DNA from: Arctopsyche grandis
Taxonomy: Eukaryota; Arthropoda; Insecta; Trichoptera; Hydropsychidae
Length of the DNA stretch: 64,000 nucleotides
Assembly: GCF_051622035.1 (NCBI RefSeq)
Contig: NC_135356.1
Location: 26,318,839-26,382,838 of the forward strand
Direction of reading: 5' to 3'
Part shown: positions 1 through 11,727 of the stretch, in pieces
Position numbering within the stretch: position 1 is the stretch's first letter
Layout of the letters: every line of letters begins with the position of its first letter
Position numbers and translations under genes: made by a program
The notes under the pieces: generated by a model
Databases searched by the model: none
What the model was told of the DNA's origin: nothing
Seen by the model: only the letters and a program-made list of their open reading frames with translations

Positions 1-252
1 CTTTTTTGATCTACGTCCCCTTCAGCCTTGTAATAAATTCTAGATGAGTTTCATCGCGAAATTTTATTTTTTGCTTTGCCTCAATTATATTTCTTACAAC
101 GTTCACCCCAAAAAGAATATGAACTTCCGTTTTCATGATACCCAACATGAATACAAGGCAAAGGATGTATTTAACATATATTATTGTTCCCAGATACAAG
201 TTTATCTGTTTCTGAGTAAATTTTTGAGATTTTTGATTTTTGACGGATTATC

Positions 253-1446
253 CAGGGCCGCGCCTAGGAGTTAGGCCGCCTGTGTGCAAACTTAATTCGG
301 CCGCTCTTTAATTTTATCAGCATTTGCATAAATCATATTAATTAAAAAAATAAGTGCCTGCGAGTAGTGCAAATATCTTACCTTATGAAAAATATAGTGT
401 TGAATATTTTAATCACAGTAAAAAATAGCCCTTTGAGTGCTGACGTCTTTTCTGATGAAAGCCCGCCACGCTGAAAATTTCGCCAACATTTCCAACTAGA
501 ATTGTTTTGAAATCCAATCGAAAGCAGGTATAAAGTTTTTAGCTAATCCAACCAAACCCTAGATATCTACCGCTGAGGATTTCGAGTTTTGTAAAGGTGT
601 GTTTAGACTCTCCAATATATCTTGCAAAAATATAAAATAAGCAGAAGAAGTCTATTAATTAATGTATTTTTCCAAAATTAGTTCCATCTTCATCGTTGTT
701 AAAATGTAATGCTCACAATCGAAATGGCAAGCCACAATCACAGTCTGGGATTTCCATCGGGAAATTCTGCTATGGTTATAAATTCAGAAATTCCGGTGTA
801 AACCAGTCTTTATAAACGTCGAAAAATGAATGACACGGATTACACGACCCATGTTCAATACATTTTTTTTTCAAGGCTACCTGGAAAGGCTTAGCGGGCA
901 GTATTCTTGTATCAAAAAAATACAACGCCTATCGGCGTTTTTCAAACCTATGGACTTGTTGGCAAATCGCCGATTGGCGTTGGTCAGAATTCAAGGGGTT
1001 AACCAGAAAAACAGACTGAAAACCAAAACGTTTAACTCTGAACAGGACCAGACGACAAGAGAGACTGGACGTTTTCAAGTTCATTCATGAAAATCTAGTG
1101 TTTTTACCCCCAATCCCACATCTAGCACATGGTTCTTTCGATGGCCAACCAATAATGAACATCCCCGCAGAAATTCATCCGGCAGTCGCAAAGATAATAG
1201 AATATAAAAGAACTAGCTTTATGCGGGCCGAAGTTATATCTGCTATCCCGTTATTTCCCCGAATTATTATTCGGGTGTGTTACAAGTTGTTACTTGCAAC
1301 AGCAATCTACAAGTATACTAAATGCATTTTAAAAAGTACGATGTCTTGTTTCGTAGTTTTTAAGGAATATAATTTAATCGACTCTCATTTCTTTCGGCCG
1401 CCTGTGTGCGTTGCACACATTTTTACAAATGGTAGGTGCGGCCCTG
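253..1446. mobile_element. DNA-transposon-like repeat with CAGGGCCGC ends, containing a nested element
   Basis: The left end begins CAGGGCCGCGCCTAGGAG, and the right end read on the other strand begins CAGGGCCGCACCTACC. GGCCGCCTGTGTGC lies just inside both ends. No clean target duplication is visible. The right part (about 1110-1430) recurs inverted at 25035-25280, so it belongs to a family. A piggyBac-like MITE (429-998) sits inside. The superfamily is not assigned. Confidence 0.5.
429..998. mobile_element. piggyBac-like MITE, copy 1
   Basis: The left end is CCCTTTGAGTGCTGACG. The right end read inverted is CCCCTTGAATTCTGACC, followed by TTAA at 999-1002. A CCC-starting terminal repeat beside TTAA is the piggyBac pattern. 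The left flank (ATAG) has drifted from TTAA. The body aligns over its whole length with 48950-49522. No transposase is encoded. Confidence 0.65.
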
Positions 1447-1499
1447 TCCGGATTTTTGCATTTGATATTTCGACACGCACCATTGTACCAATGGGCAAC

Positions 1500-1836
1500 T
1501 TTGACGACCACTATTTTGCGTCACGTCCCACTGTTTGAGGGGCCAGTCCCGGGATGATGTGTGTGAACGTCTCGCACTGGTGATCATGCTCATCGTGAAA
1601 CCACGTTGCTATTCGCCCTTTGTATTGCATCACACTCTCGCTGTCAATTACAATGTGTATCAGTGGCTCTCAAGCCTCATACAATAGCGGTCCACTTTAT
1701 AGAAAATCGAATTTCAAGTTTTGGTGTCTCCCTTGAGTCACAGTTCAGACCAAACTTAGTCCCATTCAACGAATCTTCAATACGCGTACCAATAATTTCA
1801 TTCAGCGATATGCGCTACGTAGCTATAAGGAATTAA
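1500..1836 (-). pseudogene. Possible decayed coding segment of unknown kind
   Basis: This stretch is less AT-rich than its surroundings. On the minus strand it gives two open pieces broken by stops and frame changes: one contains EIIGTRIEDSLNGTKFGL, the next HIVIDSESVMQYKGRIATW and WFHDEHDHQCETF. The composition looks protein-like rather than like spacer. I do not recognise the family. It could be the remnant of a transposon gene, since repeats flank it on the left. Confidence 0.3.
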
Positions 1837-2099
1837 TTAAAATATTTACTATTTGTATATGAGTCGAGACTATTGATTAATCATTGATGTGAAACATTAG
1901 TCATTATTGTTTCACAGAAATTCTTTTTTTTTGCTATTTAATAATGACTAAACACTCAATGTGTCAATCGAACTTTAGTAAATCGATCATCTTGAGATAA
2001 GAGTTTGTATAAAAATGAGCTGTTGATATTATAATATTTATTGATTAAAAAAATATTATGACATTTTTTTCATATCGAAAATGCTAACTGAAAATAAAA

Positions 2100-2545
2100 C
2101 ATATTTTATTTTATTACATTTTATACCAGGAAGGCCTTACAGGTAAACCTCAATGCGCCTTCCTGGCCAATTACAAACAATACAGCATTTTTATTATACA
2201 AGTCGCTGAATTACGAGACACTAAAAACTCGCAAATTAACGAGACATCTATGAATTGTACATAAATTTCATTGTAAATTAATCATACTCAAATAGTGGTG
2301 ACATAGTAGGTAGGAAGGTTTTTAGCCAATTTTTAATCGGGAACCGTTTCAACAATGAAATCAGAGAAAATGGGCAAACTCTGATAGGAAACGATCGACC
2401 TGGAGTCACAAATATCCAGGTCTGACCAGCAGCATTACAGATATAGTCAGAAAAATTATTTTTAGTCGAGGTCAGCTCATGGGATTGAACCCGGCGCCTC
2501 TCGGTGTTAGGCAGAAGCTTAACGACCGAGCTATGCTGCTGGCTA
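2100..2545 (-). mobile_element. tRNA-derived SINE
   Basis: On the minus strand the head carries a TAGCTCGGTCGTTAAG A-box-like motif and a GGGTTCAATCC B box, the internal RNA polymerase III promoter of a tRNA. A unique body follows, then a tail that forms a CCAGGAAGGC/GCCTTCCTGG hairpin and ends AT-rich. The hairpin tail probably matches a partner LINE; a degraded piece of the same tail is seen near 41100-41160. Confidence 0.7.
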
Positions 2546-3023
2546 ATATTGTACAATATTTAGTACTAAATATGCTATGTATAATATTTAGTACTAAATA
2601 TGTATGTCAGACTATGAAAATTTATTTTATTATTATATTTTATATCAAACTGCATTAGAGATGTCAAGTTTTCAAAAAAATTTTTAACCGACACGTATTT
2701 TCAATATTATTGTATTGAATCATTACTAAATTATATATGAAATATAGTTATCAAATGTATAATATAATATATGTATGTCTTGATAAAAATAATATTTACA
2801 CTGTATTGTATGTACAATATGTATGAAAGCGTTGTGTGTTCTGTTTTGAAATGAATTATATAAAAGAAACTGAAGTATTCGTCGGATGAAAGCTTTCTGT
2901 ATGCTTTGCTTTGCTGTTTTTCACTTTATGTTGCTTCATTTGTGAATGATGCTTGATTTACAGACGTGCATTTTCATCGCCGGAGTAAAAAGAATCAATT
3001 GAGCCGCTCATGAGAATACCAGT

Positions 3024-3075
3024 ATGAAAAACGAACTCTCGTCCGACTCCGACTCACCACCAGCACCTAACGATG
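3024..3075 (+). CDS. Evi5: Probable first coding exon of Evi5
   Basis: A short GC-richer island encodes MKNELSSDSDSPPAPND and ends in a GTGAAC donor after one base of a split codon. Joined to an acceptor at 5143 (TAATAG), it reads through to GAVETTGSAL and then the conserved LLAKLEEANR segment in frame. The Ser/Pro-rich start resembles the disordered N-terminus usual for this family. An acceptor-like TTTACAG at about 2963 suggests a further 5' UTR exon. This is inference from phase and composition; the alternative is that translation starts at the ATG at 5104. Confidence 0.5.
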
Positions 3076-6000
3076 GTGAACATTTTGCTTTGCTTCTTTT
3101 TTAATTGTACCTTAAATACATACATATATGTATGTATATCGTATTTTAATAAGATTGTTAATATCTTATGGTTTGTGATCATAAATTCGATTGGCTTTTA
3201 TATTTTGCTACACATTTTTGCATAGTACAATAACAAAAAATCATTTCTAAAAGCTAAAATTTCTTGTTGGTAGCGTTTTTTAATTCATTTAATAGTATCG
3301 ATTTGTCACATGTACATAGTATGCCATTAACTTTATTTTTCATAAAATACAGTTATAAAGTTCATCAAATACATTGCTCAATAACATTAACCAAATGTGT
3401 AAATATATTATGCTTTCAAATTACGTCGAAAATATATTACAATACTTGTACAATATACATGAGCTTTAAAATCTAATATCGCTTTCTCAACTAAAAATGT
3501 TTCCTTTTTTTTTAAATCTTTTAACATTAAATTTTATATTTTAGGTCTTAATTCTTGACTACACATTTATAATACCATATCTAATACAAAATAGTTGATT
3601 CCGAGGTATTAATGTAAACTTTTTGTGTAATCAGTCATTTGATGTCAATATGTTTCTTCTATAAGTTATATAGTTTTTGCAATGATTGGCGAAAAAAAAA
3701 ACAATAAATTTATTTTAATCATAAAGAATAAATACATTTAAATAAAATAGAATTTTAAAATTGCTAATAATGCGCGTTTCAACAGTTTTCTCAATTGGTT
3801 TAAACTTTTATGTTTTTCATTTAATATATCATTCATTTACGACAGCAACGTTACATCTCAAAATACAACAGAAGTCCTTTGTAAAGTTTTTTGTTTGTTT
3901 ATATTGCGAAATGACATATTTTAAATATAGTCCATCCGCTGTAGAAAGACAGGTAAAAGACACATGCTATCCCATACACTCCATATCGACTAATAGCATT
4001 TCGCACGTACAATGTTCTATTGTCTGTACGAAATGCTATTGGTCGAGAGGCGGTGTAAGGGATAGCAGTACATTTTCCCTAAGTATCTTCCTACAGCGGA
4101 CCAACTGTAATGATCCAACTGTCGCAAATGAACGATATCTACATACCAGGCATGTCAAACCTCCAAATCATGGACTAAACAAGGTCGTCTCCTCTATGAT
4201 GATAGCTGTCAGGTCCGCTTGTAGTGCTGTCATTTCAAGCCTCCAAATTTGTCTGAATGGCCTTGAACCAAATCGAATTGGTGATACTCAAACCTTGCTT
4301 CTTAGAGCAGCCTCATAATTTTTTTGTACCATTTCGAGAAAACCTCAATTGGATTATACATATGTCATAAATATAATAGTCAAAAACCTTTTGTGTTCTC
4401 AATGGTGCTCCCGCTCACTACTATGTAACTGATAACTATATATTTCGTATTTATTGATTTAGTTTAAACAAAGTCATTGTTTAAAAAATATATGCAGGTT
4501 AGTTCCATCATGCTGAACTATTTCCGAATATTCATATTAATTAATTACCAAAATAAGTTTGACATGCCTACTTCATACTATTAAAATTACTCTCTAACTT
4601 TCAACCATTAATAAATTGTTCAAAAGGCAAGTGACTTAACTATCATAGAAAGTTGTGCACTATTTTTTGGCGAGTGCTTTTTTATAGCATCTCATACCTC
4701 TCCTAGTTAAATCACAGCCTTAACTTTAAACCGAATCTTCAGTTTGCGAATTTATTTCAGCGAAAAGCGTATTTAAACCTATCGTCACTGCTCTTACAGA
4801 ATTCACCGAATTCTTTACACAATGTATTCTTTATTTTAGTTGACTCGGCAATAGGTAAACACTATAAATCTATCTCTTTTAGTAAAGATCGGATCTTATC
4901 TAACCGATAAGATCCGATAATAATCTTTAGATCTTATCTAACCGATAAGAATCGGATATTTTTCTTACTATTGCTGAGTTAACCATAATGAGGTGTAACG
5001 CCTGGTGAATTCTGTCATTTTAACAATGGCGATTTATTTATTTAATAAGATGTATTTTCAAGTTTGAATAACCGAAAGGGTTATTGTATTTATATATATA
5101 TATATGTTCGATTGTGATGAATTCAAACCAAGTTTTGTAATAGGAGCTGTTGAAACTACGGGGTCGGCTCTTTCAAACGAAGAAACAAGACTTCTAGCCA
5201 AACTGGAGGAAGCTAATCGAATGCTAGAGGCTGACAGTAAAAGCCTCAACTCCCTATCCGGAGCGTCTTGTCACTCGCGCAAGAGCTCCGACACCTCGCA
5301 GATCTCTTTTACTTCGGGTGATTATTTACGTGAATTATTGTAAATGCGCTCGCGCATTCGGCGAGAAAAGTTTTTGTTACGATGTTTAATTTTTAGTCAC
5401 AAGTTCGAGTCACGACCGCAATGAGGAAGCTGGCGAGGAAGATCAGTGGACACTGTGGGGTAGATTGGTCAATGATTGGGAAGTCCAGTGGAAGAAACGC
5501 AATCAGTACATACGAGACTTAGTTCGGAAGGGTGTTCCTCATCACTTTCGAGCCATAGTTTGGCAGTTGCTGTGCGGTGCTGACCAATCACCAGAAAAGA
5601 AATTGTATTCTGAATATATGAAGGTGTGTTTGATTTCGTCTTCATATAACGAAAATCCATTTACTGCATGAATCATTCATTTGAGTGAATTATATTTGAA
5701 TATTTTGACAATAAAAACAGTTTGTTTCTGAAATAAAATATAATTTTTTATTATAATAAGCAATTTAATATATTAATATATGTATTTTTATATCATACAT
5801 ACATATTTACAGTAAAATACAATTTTCAATAGAAAATTTTTTATAGAATATTAATAGAAAAAATGATGAATTATAAAAAGACATCCACAATTTTCAAAAC
5901 AGACATACTTAGCATAAATCAATTATAATATATATAAACTTATTTTTTCAGTCTACATCTGCCTATGAAAAAGTGATCCGGAGAGATATCGCACGTACGT

Positions 6001-8647
6001 ATCCCGAACATGATTTTTTCAAAGAGAAAGATGGTTTGGGTCAAGAATCTCTATTCAACGTAATGAAAGCATATTCATTACACGATAGAGAAGTTGGCTA
6101 CTGTCAAGGCTCTGGATTTATAGTCGGATTGTTATTAATGCAGGTATACATTCATACATACATGTGTAGATACATATAATTGGGCACTTTTTTCTTTTGC
6201 TAGATAAGATAATGTCGAGTTTGATAAGATTGTGTCTGATTTTATAAATGTGACCGTTTCAGATGCCAGAAGAGGAGTCGTTTACAGTGCTCGTGAAAAT
6301 CATGCAACAACATGGTATGCGCGACATGTACAAGCCGTCGATGGCTATGCTCGGCCTTTGCATGTATCAGTTGGAAAATTTAGTTCAAGAAATTATGCCA
6401 GAGCTTCAGCTGCACTTTAAAACCCAGGTTAGTGCTATAGTTTTAATCTGTCTATACACATATACATACATTCCTGTGTGTCTTCTGCAGTTTTCATCCA
6501 CCAAATCCTATCCATTTATTTTCTTTTCATATATTCTCTATTCTCTATACATTGTCACTTTTGTCTCTTCACTTGCAATGTTCCATTTCATTTCTGGGTC
6601 ATTTTCATCATCCAATTATCCTTCTTTTGATCCTGTGCAAGACAATCTCAGACAGACAGGTGCTATTTATATTATTACTAATATTAGTTATTGCTTACAT
6701 ACATATGTATATGTGTAATCGTTATTTTTCCAGAACTTTCATACATCTATGTATGCCAGTAGTTGGTTTTTAACTTTATTCACAACGGCTCTCTCCCTTC
6801 CGCTGAGTTGTCGGATAATGGACGCGTTCTTATCCGAAGGTATGGACATTATATTTAAAGTAGCATTAGCGATGCTGACAATGGGAAAGGAAGATCTTTT
6901 AAGTTTAGATATGGAAGGAATGCAGAAAGTAAGCAGTACTACAAATTAAATTGTTAATATAACCCCAAAATCATTTTTTTAATTTTCTTCTCGACATTTT
7001 CAGTTCTTTCAAAAGGATTTACCAAATAGAGCTGAAGCCGATCCTGACGCTTTGATGAATATGGCTTTCAATACCAAAATTAATCCAAAAAAGATGAAAA
7101 AACTGGAAAAAGAATACGCCATCGTTAAAACGAAAGAGCAAGAGGAACAGGGTGAATTACGGGTAAATACAATGTACATATATATATATTTTTTTTTTTT
7201 TAAACTTTCTATAATAATCTTTAATCTTATATTATTATGATTCTTTCAGAGATTGCGTAATGAAAACAGATCGTTACGTTGTATCGCTGATCATTTGGAA
7301 GTAGAAAGTGCTTCACTGGCCGAAACACTTGTCAGATGGCAAGTCGAAAGAGCGCACGGTGCCGAAACTGAATATGCTCTAGCTCAGCAGCTCGCTGATG
7401 CACAGAGACGACTCCAAGCCGCTCTCCTGGCTCGAAGAGAGCACGACCAAGAAGTACATATTAATATATTCCATCACAACGAATAACGTCTACTGGGTTG
7501 ATTTGAAATTTAAATAAAATTGTATTTTTTATTTTTAAGGAATGCTCTAGAAGTAATTCCTTGGAAGGCTCTACTCCGAAAGAGGAAGATATTGTTCAAA
7601 GAGATGACTTGATACAGTGTCTTCAACAAGAATTGGTTAAGGTACGGCTCAGCGAAGCCGAAAACGAAGCGCTCATCCGAGAACTAAAAACGCACATCAA
7701 TGAATTGGAAGAAGATAAGAAAACCTTGCGCGAATTGAATGTTGATAATTCTGTGGCTCATCTCCAAGAGGAGTTGATCGCCGTCAAATTGAGGGAAGCC
7801 GAAGCGAATCTTTCGCTGAAAGACTTGCGTCAAAGATTTGGAGAGCTTTCTGATTCATGGAAAAAACATATGCAGGTACATTCGAATGATCAAAGTAATT
7901 TTTTGTGTATATACATACATACGTGTGTATTTAAAAGGTTTTTGATTTGTTTTTAATATTATTGTAGGAAAATCGGGCCGAATCGAATTCATCCATTCAG
8001 ACGTCCGACGTGATGAGCACACCAAAGAAGCTTTTTAGAGCTTGGGAAAATCGAACCGGTGATGCTCAACGACGCGAAGAAGACCTGATGACTATTCGTA
8101 TTCGCGATATGGAGACGCTCACTGAAATGAAGGAATTAAGATTGAAGGTAATTTACTTCGGTTCGCTAGGGTTTATTGGACGTAATACATAATAAGCAAG
8201 TTCGACTGTATGTATTTAAAAATATCGATTTATCGACAACTGAAGAACACAGTTTGCTATCTGATAATATGAAATATTTTGTTTTGGTTATAATGATATG
8301 TTATTATATTTTTAGGTTATGGAGCTAGAGACTCACGTTCAAGTTTCGACGAATCAACTTCGTCGGCAGGACGAAGAGAAGAAAACTTTAAAAGAGGATA
8401 TTGAGCGAGCTCAGCAAAAAGAGCGTGAACTTTTAAGCAAGCTTAAAGAAAGCGACCATAAAAGTTGTGATCTTGAGAGTAAAGTGAGTATATTACCAAT
8501 TTCCAAGCCAATCAACGTCTTTCATAATATAAATATTTTATTTAACGGCGTACTATAATTTTTCCGAAGAGTCTCTCGCATGCACCTTCAATATCCACAG
8601 AACATATTATGAAGTTATTTTTAGTTAGAACGATTATTTCATGTGAC

Positions 8648-8718
<71 letters not shown>

Positions 8719-11357
8719 TTTTTATTGTATTATTTCATTGCCTATACGTTGTGCACAATTTTTTTTAAATTTGTATTTTGCCAGCGAATTAATGAACTTT
8801 ATGTTTTTTTTGCGCAAGTGCGTTTGAATTTTGCGAGCTGTGCTGTTGTATTCGAACGTGTTCGTTTTTTGATGTTTAAAATGTTTCAATTTGAATTTAT
8901 AGAACAAATACGAGCAGATGATGGCTAATATTAGAAAAGCTGAAGACACTCAAACCATCGCCGAGCTCAAACAAGAGATCTCAGTTCTTAAGATGAAGGT
9001 GAGATTTGAGATTCGTTAAGATATGTACCTTTTCACTCCAAACGCTGCTAATGCCATTGCCCCGTCTTAATTTCAGAACCAAGTTATCATCACTGAAGGT
9101 GAGATTCGAAGCAATTTAGGTGATAGCGAGCAGGAGCGTGAACTTCAAGATCAAATCGCTGAACTCAAAGCTAAGGTAATCTTAAGTTTTAACGCGTAAT
9201 ATGAAAAGCTTACTGAAACGTAACATTCTGTACATAATTTCATTATAACAATTCGCACAAAAATTCGTTTTAACGGTGATATGCAAATTTTTTAGCTTCC
9301 TACGCCTATCATGAGCCCCGAAAGCGAGCCTTGGAAATGGCTCGAGTAAGTCTATAATATTGTATATTTTTTCATAACAAGTTTTCTATAGATATTAAGT
9401 TGAAATTATTTGTCATATTAATTAGTACTTATTGTATATAGAAATCGTTTATTGAAACTTTAATTATAAAAATACACAAATATGGAGTTCTTGTGAATGC
9501 ACAATATTGAGTAATTTTTGCATGTTTCTGTATCTGGGAGGTCACGGATTCTATGTTCAAGTAAACCGAAAATGAGTTACATATATATGTATACCATTTC
9601 GTTCTCAAGATCTATCGAAAGGCCAATAATACTGTTTCATTAGTAAGTTGACTTTTAAAAAATAACATGCTGCTATTATGACTATTATCTATGTCAAATT
9701 TCGTTTGGAAAGTATCACTATATCTTATCTGAATGTAGTGACACTTTTTCTCTCAAATTAGTATAACTGTTTCCCTTAACTGGCTTCACTCGGTATTTGT
9801 AATAAAAACCGGTTAAACATGGCTAATCTAATAGTAAACATTTGATTAAATTTATTTGAATAGTTTTATTTTATTTGAATATTCATTTGTTTATTTTATT
9901 AAATTGAACGTCACGGATTCTACGGACCAAACAAACATGCATACAAAGTCTCTTTCGGAATTATATGTTAGATAGGATTAAAATAATTGTTATGGGCATA
10001 GAATTAACAACTTCTCGGTACAGATTCGTATAATAATAGTACGTTTAATTATGCTAATTAGTTGAGTGCAGCTGGTTTTGAATTATCATTTTGTTTTTGT
10101 ATTGATTACTGAATATCTCTGATGATGGCTCTTCAATTATATCTTAATTCAGCGGCAACAAAAGCTTCCACTTTAGTAGTCTATCGAATCTAGTCGGTTC
10201 AGCGTGCTAAAGATCTGCTTCTTCGTCTTTTTTTCCTCCCACGCTTACAAATTCGACGAGTGGCTTCAAATATTATTCTCACATATGAATTTAATAATAT
10301 TGAACTTTTCAGAATATATTTTTTTTGGTTGTGTTGATTTATTTATATGTAATAATGATTTATATGACCGACATAATATGGTAACAAATCTTGGGGTCAG
10401 ATTTTCTCACGATCACAATACTTCATATATGTACATATGTTCAGTTGAAGTGTATCTTGCAGTTGTAATATATTTCGACTAGTTGGAATATATTCCATCT
10501 AACCTGGTACCAACTACCGTTATAGTTGAAGTGTATTTCAGTTGTAATATATTTTGACTAGTTTGGAATATATTCCGTCTAACCCACGTAAGCTGATACA
10601 TATGGCGAATTACATTCCAACTGGTCAAAATATATTACAACTGAAAATACAGTTCAACTATAAGTTGCTACCAGGTTAGATGGAGAGGTTAGGTTTTCGC
10701 GAAAATGTCACTCGACTAGTAAATTAAGTTGGAAAGTCACATTTTTAGAATTATCGTAATACGATACATATTACCTTTATTCGTTGGAAATACCTAAGAA
10801 ATATTAACGCATTATTGAATTCTAAAGCATTCGTAAAAACGTCAGAGCTTTCAAAACTCAACTGTTATATTACAACTGGCGCACATTGTTGAAAGTGTAT
10901 TTCCGTTTGTTTACTAGTTGAATTGTATTCGAATATGAAAAACCTAAAACACAAGTTTTACATAAATATCAATGCTATACAATGAAAGTCAAATATTATT
11001 TTACATATGCAGTTATTTATAATTTTTGACTCACTTTTTTTTATATATAAGTAGATTGTCAATATTTGAATGCATGTTATCATCAAAACGTAAATTTCAA
11101 GAAAAACAGCTCTTTAGAAGATGTGATTTTTAGTGTTGATGATAGTTTAGTTACATAGATTTTACAGTATTTTAGATATACTTACATATCTACATATGTG
11201 CATACTTCATAAGAATGAGTCATGTCATCGTTAACGTGTCAACCATTTAACATTTCAGATCATGAGGCTAGAAGCTTGGAAGGCAAAAGCTCTCGGCAGA
11301 ATCATTCACGTTTCCGAAGAGCCTGAAGAAAACGAATCGAAAAAATTTCAAGATTGA
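3024..11357 (+). CDS. Evi5: Evi5-like TBC-domain Rab GTPase-activating protein (spliced)
   Basis: Coding exons: 3024-3075, 5144-5317, 5397-5623, 5952-6143, 6263-6427, 6734-6928, 7004-7162, 7250-7453, 7540-7875, 7968-8147, 8316-8483, 8903-8998, 9077-9175, then either 11259-11357 (781 aa) or 9296-9349 (766 aa). Junctions have GT/AG and matching phase. The TBC domain spans about residues 117-330. Its arginine-finger motif IRRDIART (R166) and glutamine-finger motif YCQG (Q203) are both present, so it should be catalytically competent. From about residue 360 the protein is Glu/Lys/Leu-rich coiled coil with repeated LxEAE blocks, as in EVI5. Family members accelerate Rab GTP hydrolysis (Rab11/Rab35 reported) in endosome traffic and cytokinesis. 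The upstream exon carrying the ATG is inferred from phase; an in-frame ATG at 5104 is the alternative start. Family assignment is very secure; the extreme N- and C-termini are less so. Confidence 0.93.
3931..4104. repeat. Foldback MITE in Evi5 intron 1
   Basis: Near-complementary ends contain CCGCTGTAG and CTACAGCGG. Inside, TAATAGCATTTCG pairs with CGAAATGCTATT. The two arms cover most of the 170 bp. A long open frame runs through here but is explained by the inverted repeat, not by a gene. Confidence 0.6.
4796..5014. repeat. Foldback MITE with GATA-rich core, Evi5 intron 1
   Basis: The ends are ACAGAATTCACC and GGTGAATTCTGT. Inner arms around ACTCGGCAATA and TATTGCTGAGT also pair. The core holds two similar hairpins built on ATCTTATCTAACCGATAAGA, giving several WGATAR-type motifs. 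It lies 130 bp before the second coding exon of Evi5. Confidence 0.65.
8659..8710. repeat. (AT)n microsatellite in Evi5 intron
   Basis: About 50 bp of uninterrupted AT dinucleotides followed by a T run. Confidence 0.9.
9296..9349 (+). CDS. Evi5: Alternative terminal exon candidate of Evi5 (short C-terminus)
   Basis: After a TTTTTAG acceptor the frame continues as LPTPIMSPESEPWKWLE and stops at TAA (9347-9349). If the GTAAGT overlapping this stop is used as a donor into 11259, the phase is wrong and the next exon stops at once. The exon at 11259 fits in phase straight onto the exon ending at 9175. Mutually exclusive last exons are therefore the simplest reading. Confidence 0.5.
   Translation, partial: LPTPIMSPESEPWKWLE
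9782..9975 (+). mobile_element. Retroelement 3' fragment, copy 1
   Basis: It begins GGCTTCACTCGGTATTTG and runs to a CAAAGTCTCTTTCG block. The same roughly 200-bp sequence recurs at 30936-31145. No coding remains. A conserved block shared by dispersed copies fits the 3' end of a SINE or LINE. Confidence 0.55.
10436..10680. repeat. Triplicated 60-bp unit, two direct and one inverted copy
   Basis: Units built on CAGTTGTAATATATTT, GACTAGTT and GGAATATATTCC occur at about 10436-10505 and 10521-10585 in direct orientation, and at about 10612-10670 inverted. A weaker relative lies near 10860-10930. All are in the last Evi5 intron. Confidence 0.6.
11259..11357 (+). CDS. Evi5: Distal terminal exon of Evi5
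   Basis: An ATTTCAG acceptor is followed by an in-frame IMRLEAWKAKALGR segment, an acidic tail and a TGA at 11355-11357. It is phase 0 and so joins the exon ending at 9175, skipping 9296-9349. The intron before it is 2.1 kb and holds a retroelement 3' fragment and a triplicated unit. A long (AT)n tract follows the stop. Confidence 0.6.
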   Translation: MMRLEAWKAKALGRIIHVSEEPEENESKKFQD

Positions 11358-11426
11358 AAATTTTACCAATATACCAATTCACCGACTGAATCGACTAATC
11401 GAACTCTTGCATATATAACCACTTGC

Positions 11427-11427
<1 letters not shown>

Positions 11428-11493
<66 letters not shown>
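11428..11493. repeat. (AT)n microsatellite after the Evi5 stop
   Basis: About 65 bp of AT dinucleotides beginning about 70 bp after the distal Evi5 stop codon, so probably in its 3' UTR. Confidence 0.9.
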
Positions 11494-11500
<7 letters not shown>

Positions 11501-11727
11501 ATATTTTAGTGATATTATTTGATTTGTCGTAAACATGGGACTTAAAACAGCTTACCTTGATACGAGAAGCCTAATCGTTTTTTATCATTATTTTTTATTT
11601 ACATATGTATTTGAAGCTTGCCTTTGATATCAGCTTTGAGAATAGTTTTGATCTCGTAACCGTGTCTTTTTGGAGTCGGATTTGAATTTTCGTCGTCAAT
11701 TCCACAGCCTTGCTCCTAACGTATATA

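Noticed and set aside
3761-4318. 185-codon open frame on the plus strand
   Set aside because: Its middle is a foldback repeat and the rest has no protein character; it lies in Evi5 intron 1.
9341-11280. Splice from 9345 (GTAAGT) to 11259 in Evi5
   Set aside because: It would give Glu-Ser-stop at once. A use of the weak ATGAG acceptor at about 11264 restores frame but is less likely than exon skipping.
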